NCBI GenBank assembly: GCA_948467675.1
Contig: CAOKFI010000002.1
Coordinates: 1-64,000, forward strand
Reading direction: 5' to 3'
Source of the DNA: an uncultured Porphyromonadaceae bacterium
Lineage (GTDB): Bacteria > Bacteroidota > Bacteroidia > Bacteroidales > Muribaculaceae
Length of the DNA: 64,000 bases
Made by a program: the position numbers and the translations under genes. The stretch's first letter is position 1. The number at the start of each line of letters is the position of its first letter. The notes below the pieces were generated by a model. It saw only the letters and a list, made by a program, of their open reading frames with translations, did no database searches and had not been told where the DNA came from. Of this stretch, positions 61,199-64,000 are shown in pieces.

Positions 61199-62476
61199 AT
61201 GATGTCAAACAATAAATCGAATCAACCTTTATGCCGTTTCCCGGAGTTTAGAGATGCTGGATCATGGCTGGAGGATATGATGCAGATCATATTTAATATC
61301 AAAAATGGATATACACCGTCTAAATCCAACCCATTGTATTGGGAGGATGGAACGATTCCTTGGTTCCGGATGGAGGATATTCGCAAAAATGGTCATATCC
61401 TGTCTGACTCTATACAGCATATTACTGCTCTAGGTGTAAAAAAAGGAGGATTGTTCCCGGCTTATTCGATTATCGTCGCGACCACTGCGACGATAGGCGA
61501 ACACGCCTTGATAATTGTTGATTCGCTTGCGAATCAACAATTTACGTTTTTAACAAAACGTAAATCGTTTTGTGACAAGATCGACATGAAGTATTTCCAT
61601 TACTTCATGTTCATTGTGGATGGATGGTGCAAACGCAACACAAATAGTGGAGGTCTGCTATCGGTGAATATGGACAGTTTTAAGAAACTGATGATTCCAT
61701 ACCCTCAATCATTGACAGAACAGCATAAAATAGCCGGTTGCTTTTCGACATTGGATCGAATGATTGATGCCACGAAGCGTAAACTCGAACTACTGAAAGA
61801 ACATAGGAAAGGATTGATGCAACGCCTGTTCCCGGCCAAAGGAAAGACCGTCCCAGACTTCCGTTTCCCCGAATTCAGAAACGATACAGAATGGAAGGAA
61901 GATGTATTTTCAGCTATATTTAATAGGATTACAGAACGAAATAAACTCGGATGCAACAATGTATTGACTATTTCTGCTCAGTATGGACTGGTAAGTCAAG
62001 ATGAATATTTTAATAAAAAGATAGCAGCCTCTGACCTGTCGAATTATTTTTTAATCCATCAAAATGATTTTGCATATAATAAAAGTAGATCACAGGGCTT
62101 TCCACACGGGGTTATTAAGCCTTTGAAATTATATAAAGAAGGCATTGTATCTCCTATTTACTTATGTTTCAGAATTAAGGATTGTGTTAAGTGTGACAAT
62201 GCTTACTGTGAATATTATTTTGAGACAGAAATTATGAATCAGCAAATAGGACTGATTGCCCAAGAGGGATCACGATGCCATGGATTATTAAATATTTCAA
62301 CAGAAGATTTCTTTCAAGGGCTTATGATATCATATCCGCCTACATTGGCCGAGCAGCGTAAAATAGCAGCATGTTTTTTATCATTAGATAAGGTTATAGG
62401 AGATTGCAAGAAGAGGATTGACACATTAGAGCAGCATAGGCAAGGGCTGATGCAACAACTGTTTCCTAAAATATAA
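61199..62476 (+). CDS. hsdS: Type I restriction-modification specificity subunit
   Basis: The 425 residues form two target-recognition halves with repeated connector sequences. CRFPEFRDAGSW opens half 1, and EHRKGLMQRLFPAKGKTVPDF/FRFPEFRNDTEW opens half 2. QHRQGLMQQLFPKI closes the protein. TRD1 has GYTPSKSNPLYWEDGTIPW and TTATIGEHALI; TRD2 has LTISAQYGLVSQDEYF. The protein sets the two-part DNA target of the enzyme. Nucleotides 61471-61610 in TRD1 hold a run of perfect palindromes. No second hsdS for shuffling is seen in the window. Confidence 0.95.
   Translation: MMSNNKSNQPLCRFPEFRDAGSWLEDMMQIIFNIKNGYTPSKSNPLYWEDGTIPWFRMEDIRKNGHILSDSIQHITALGVKKGGLFPAYSIIVATTATIGEHALIIVDSLANQQFTFLTKRKSFCDKIDMKYFHYFMFIVDGWCKRNTNSGGLLSVNMDSFKKLMIPYPQSLTEQHKIAGCFSTLDRMIDATKRKLELLKEHRKGLMQRLFPAKGKTVPDFRFPEFRNDTEWKEDVFSAIFNRITERNKLGCNNVLTISAQYGLVSQDEYFNKKIAASDLSNYFLIHQNDFAYNKSRSQGFPHGVIKPLKLYKEGIVSPIYLCFRIKDCVKCDNAYCEYYFETEIMNQQIGLIAQEGSRCHGLLNISTEDFFQGLMISYPPTLAEQRKIAACFLSLDKVIGDCKKRIDTLEQHRQGLMQQLFPKI
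61471..61610. repeat. Run of perfect palindromes inside hsdS TRD1
   Basis: Five inverted repeats lie within 140 coding bases: TATCGTCGC/GCGACGATA (61471-61495, 7-nt loop); AATTGTTGATTCGC/GCGAATCAACAATT (61513-61542, 2-nt loop); TTTACGTTTT/AAAACGTAAA (61541-61564, 4-nt loop); ACAAAACG/CGTTTTGT (61553-61573, 5-nt loop, competing with the previous one); ACATGAAGTA/TACTTCATGT (61584-61610, 7-nt loop). All arms are perfect. Confidence 0.9.
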
Positions 62477-62486
62477 TATTGGATTT

Positions 62487-63638
62487 ATGAAAAGTATCGC
62501 AAAGCAAATATACGAGGCAAAGGAAAATATAATACTGATATATGCATTCAACGCTACCGGCAAGACACGCCTTTCGGTAGCATACAAGGATCTTGCCAAG
62601 AAGCATAATGGCAACCGGCATGCCGGAGTATATTACAATGCTTACAGTGAGGATCTATTTTATTGGGACAACGACGAGGAACATGGCAATCAGGATGTAA
62701 AGCTGAATATTGTCGCATCGAGCCTTAATCAATATCATACGAATATCAATGAAGATGTGATACTCGAGAAACTGGCGTCATATCGGCCTAAATATAAATT
62801 CTTCCTAAATCCGTCGGATGAACAGAATCCTGAGGCTGGATTCGGATCTGTTTCCTTTTATCTTGATGGAGACGATACTCATACACCCATCAAAATATCG
62901 CGTGGAGAGGAACGTATTTTCATCTGGTGCTTTTTCCTCGCGCTGTTTGATGTTGATGACTGGGCCGGTACTCAAAACCAACACTTTTTTATTGATGATC
63001 CGGTATCGAGTATGGATGACCACAATATTTTTATCACTGCTGATCTGTTGTTGCAGCTTTTGAAAAAATATTGCGATAACAGGAAAATTATTATAACTAC
63101 CCATCACATGGGCATATTCTCCATTTTGCAGGATTGGCTGAAAAAGGGGGAGTATGCCGGATCGTTTAAAGCTGTAAGGATGATCGAAAAAGAAACAAAA
63201 GGAGTAGATGGGCAACCAGTAATTGTGCAGGAAAGAAAAGAAGAAAATAAATATCTGATCCGTTTTCTCGAAGTACACGACGGAGTATACCGTGTAGTCG
63301 GGTATAACAAGGGTATACATTTGTACCACCTTATGCTGCTGGCGATTCTTAAAGAAGCCTCGGATCAGAAACAGTTGAACACATATCATTTTGTCATATT
63401 GCGGCAAATCCTGGAATGTGTAGCATCTTTTGTCGGTGAGGGGCGTTTCAGCTACGTTCTCGATATCTTGTTTCCCGAGGATACCGATGCTCAGCGGAGC
63501 ATGAAAGCTAATGTCATCAATGCGCTTTCTCATGATAAGATCTATACTCAAAAGATTGCATTGCTCAATGATGATAACCGTCTGCTGCTGGAAACGGTAT
63601 TGGACAGACTGATATCTGTATTTCATTTTTCATTGTAA
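62487..63638 (+). CDS. PrrC-like anticodon nuclease (AAA/ABC-type ATPase plus RNase tail)
   Basis: The 383 residues start with an ABC-type ATPase: a Walker A-like loop FNATGKT (21-27), the signature-like ISRGEER (137-143), and Walker B FFIDDPVSSMDD (167-178) with D-loop. The switch histidine region is IITTHHMG. The C-terminal about 110 residues hold RQILE (Arg306, Glu310) and NALSHD (His349). These match the Arg-Glu-His triad spacing R-x3-E and the NxxSH pattern of PrrC/RloC anticodon nucleases. PrrC is about the same length (396) and is also encoded within hsd loci. It is normally kept silent by the restriction complex and cleaves a tRNA when phage proteins block restriction. The Walker A differs from the usual G-rich form. 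Confidence 0.75.
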   Translation: MKSIAKQIYEAKENIILIYAFNATGKTRLSVAYKDLAKKHNGNRHAGVYYNAYSEDLFYWDNDEEHGNQDVKLNIVASSLNQYHTNINEDVILEKLASYRPKYKFFLNPSDEQNPEAGFGSVSFYLDGDDTHTPIKISRGEERIFIWCFFLALFDVDDWAGTQNQHFFIDDPVSSMDDHNIFITADLLLQLLKKYCDNRKIIITTHHMGIFSILQDWLKKGEYAGSFKAVRMIEKETKGVDGQPVIVQERKEENKYLIRFLEVHDGVYRVVGYNKGIHLYHLMLLAILKEASDQKQLNTYHFVILRQILECVASFVGEGRFSYVLDILFPEDTDAQRSMKANVINALSHDKIYTQKIALLNDDNRLLLETVLDRLISVFHFSL

Positions 63639-63643
63639 CGACT

Positions 63644-64000
63644 ATGACAGCGAATAATCAGCAGGAGTTGGGAAAGACTCTGTGGAATATAGCGAATAGC
63701 CTGCGTGGCGCCATGATGGCGGATGATTTCCGCGATTATATGCTTTCTTTTCTGTTTTGGAAATATCTGTCGGATAATTATGTTGCGGCCGCGAGGAAGG
63801 AACTCGGATCTGATTATCCTGAAGTTTCTGCCGATACTGAAGGCGGCAACGATGTGCGCATTCCGCTTCAAATATGGTATGACAGCAATCCTGATGATAC
63901 CGTACTGTTTGAGCGGCAGATGCGGCGCAAGATACACTATGTAATTGATCCTCTGTATTTGTGGGATCGTATCGTGTTTCTTGCAAGGACGCAGAGCGAT
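63644..64000 (+). CDS. hsdM: Type I restriction-modification methyltransferase subunit, N-terminal part (cut by window end)
   Basis: The ATG at 63644, five bases after the anticodon-nuclease stop, opens a frame that runs to the window edge (119 codons). It reads MTANNQQELGKTLWNIAN then SLRGAMMADDFRDYMLSFLFWKYLSD, the helical HsdM N-terminal domain. The methylase core lies beyond the edge. With HsdS it methylates adenine at the target and guides HsdR. The order R-S-nuclease-M differs from the M-S-nuclease-R order of the E. coli prr locus. Confidence 0.93.
   Translation, partial: MTANNQQELGKTLWNIANSLRGAMMADDFRDYMLSFLFWKYLSDNYVAAARKELGSDYPEVSADTEGGNDVRIPLQIWYDSNPDDTVLFERQMRRKIHYVIDPLYLWDRIVFLARTQSD

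Noticed and set aside
61199-62476. Invertible hsdS shufflon
   Set aside because: The connector repeats are direct, not inverted, and no second partial hsdS or recombinase lies in the window. Sequence beyond 64 kb would be needed.
1-64000. tRNA, rRNA or riboswitch genes
   Set aside because: I looked for cloverleaf-like or rRNA-like sequence and for familiar riboswitch cores in the longer gaps and saw none I could support.

Overview
The window looks like the chromosome of a gut-type Bacteroidales, most likely of the Muribaculaceae or a close relative. The grounds are a SusC/SusD pair driven by an ECF sigma/FecR pair, many Cys-lipoproteins, TonB receptors, DUF5689/DUF6359 surface proteins, FimB/Mfa2-type lipoproteins, and promoters of the Bacteroidetes type (TTTG, about 19-22 bases, TAnnTTTG). 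The family assignment is inference. The core genes are GC-rich. Three stretches are visibly AT-richer and look acquired: about 1.2-2.6 kb, 46.6-48.0 kb and 58.2-64.0 kb. Most genes lie on the minus strand.

Layout. 1-304: end of a myo-inositol-1-phosphate synthase gene and its terminator. 480-1180: an IS200-like (HUH, single-tyrosine) transposase between near-perfect inverted repeats that hold nested hairpins. 1.5-2.6 kb: two small AT-rich exported proteins. 2.6-5.9 kb: Na/Pi cotransporter, orphan response regulator, rnhB. 6.1-13.3 kb: TonB receptor with two DUF5689/DUF6359 lipoproteins. 13.6-17.3 kb: two FimB/Mfa2-like lipoproteins, one ending in a metzincin-type zinc motif. 17.4-23.1 kb: housekeeping and envelope genes (HAD, alcohol dehydrogenase, LMW-PTP, lpxB, glgB). 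23.2-35.1 kb: a polysaccharide utilisation locus (ECF sigma, FecR, SusC, SusD, GH20 hexosaminidase, FAD oxidoreductase, phosphoesterase) whose susC carries an in-frame TAA. 35.1-45.4 kb: GH3, mtnN, flavoprotein, GDPD, sugar symporter, luxS, phosphatase/nuclease, metG, ansA. 45.4-49.2 kb: a DUF6291-like gene, then two arrays of palindromic repeats around a two-gene AT-rich cassette. 49.2-57.9 kb: a nine-gene lipid A/KDO/core glycan cluster (waaA, acyltransferase, kdsB and six glycosyltransferase-type genes). 58.2-64 kb: a type I restriction-modification locus, hsdR-hsdS-(PrrC-like anticodon nuclease)-hsdM, cut by the window end.

Most notable points. (1) The palindromic arrays at 46 and 48-49 kb share a three-hairpin architecture, loop motif and spacing with the flanks of the transposase at 0.5-1.2 kb. 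They look like non-autonomous relatives of it, a REPIN/RAYT-like system. (2) The arrays carry two extra copies of the 3' end of the neighbouring glycosyltransferase gene, and a duplicated promoter segment flanks the AT-rich cassette. (3) The first target-recognition half of hsdS holds a run of perfect palindromes. (4) A PrrC-like anticodon nuclease sits inside the hsd operon. (5) The SusC receptor is split by a nonsense codon exactly between its signalling (STN) domain and the rest. All functions are read from sequence alone; no database search was run.
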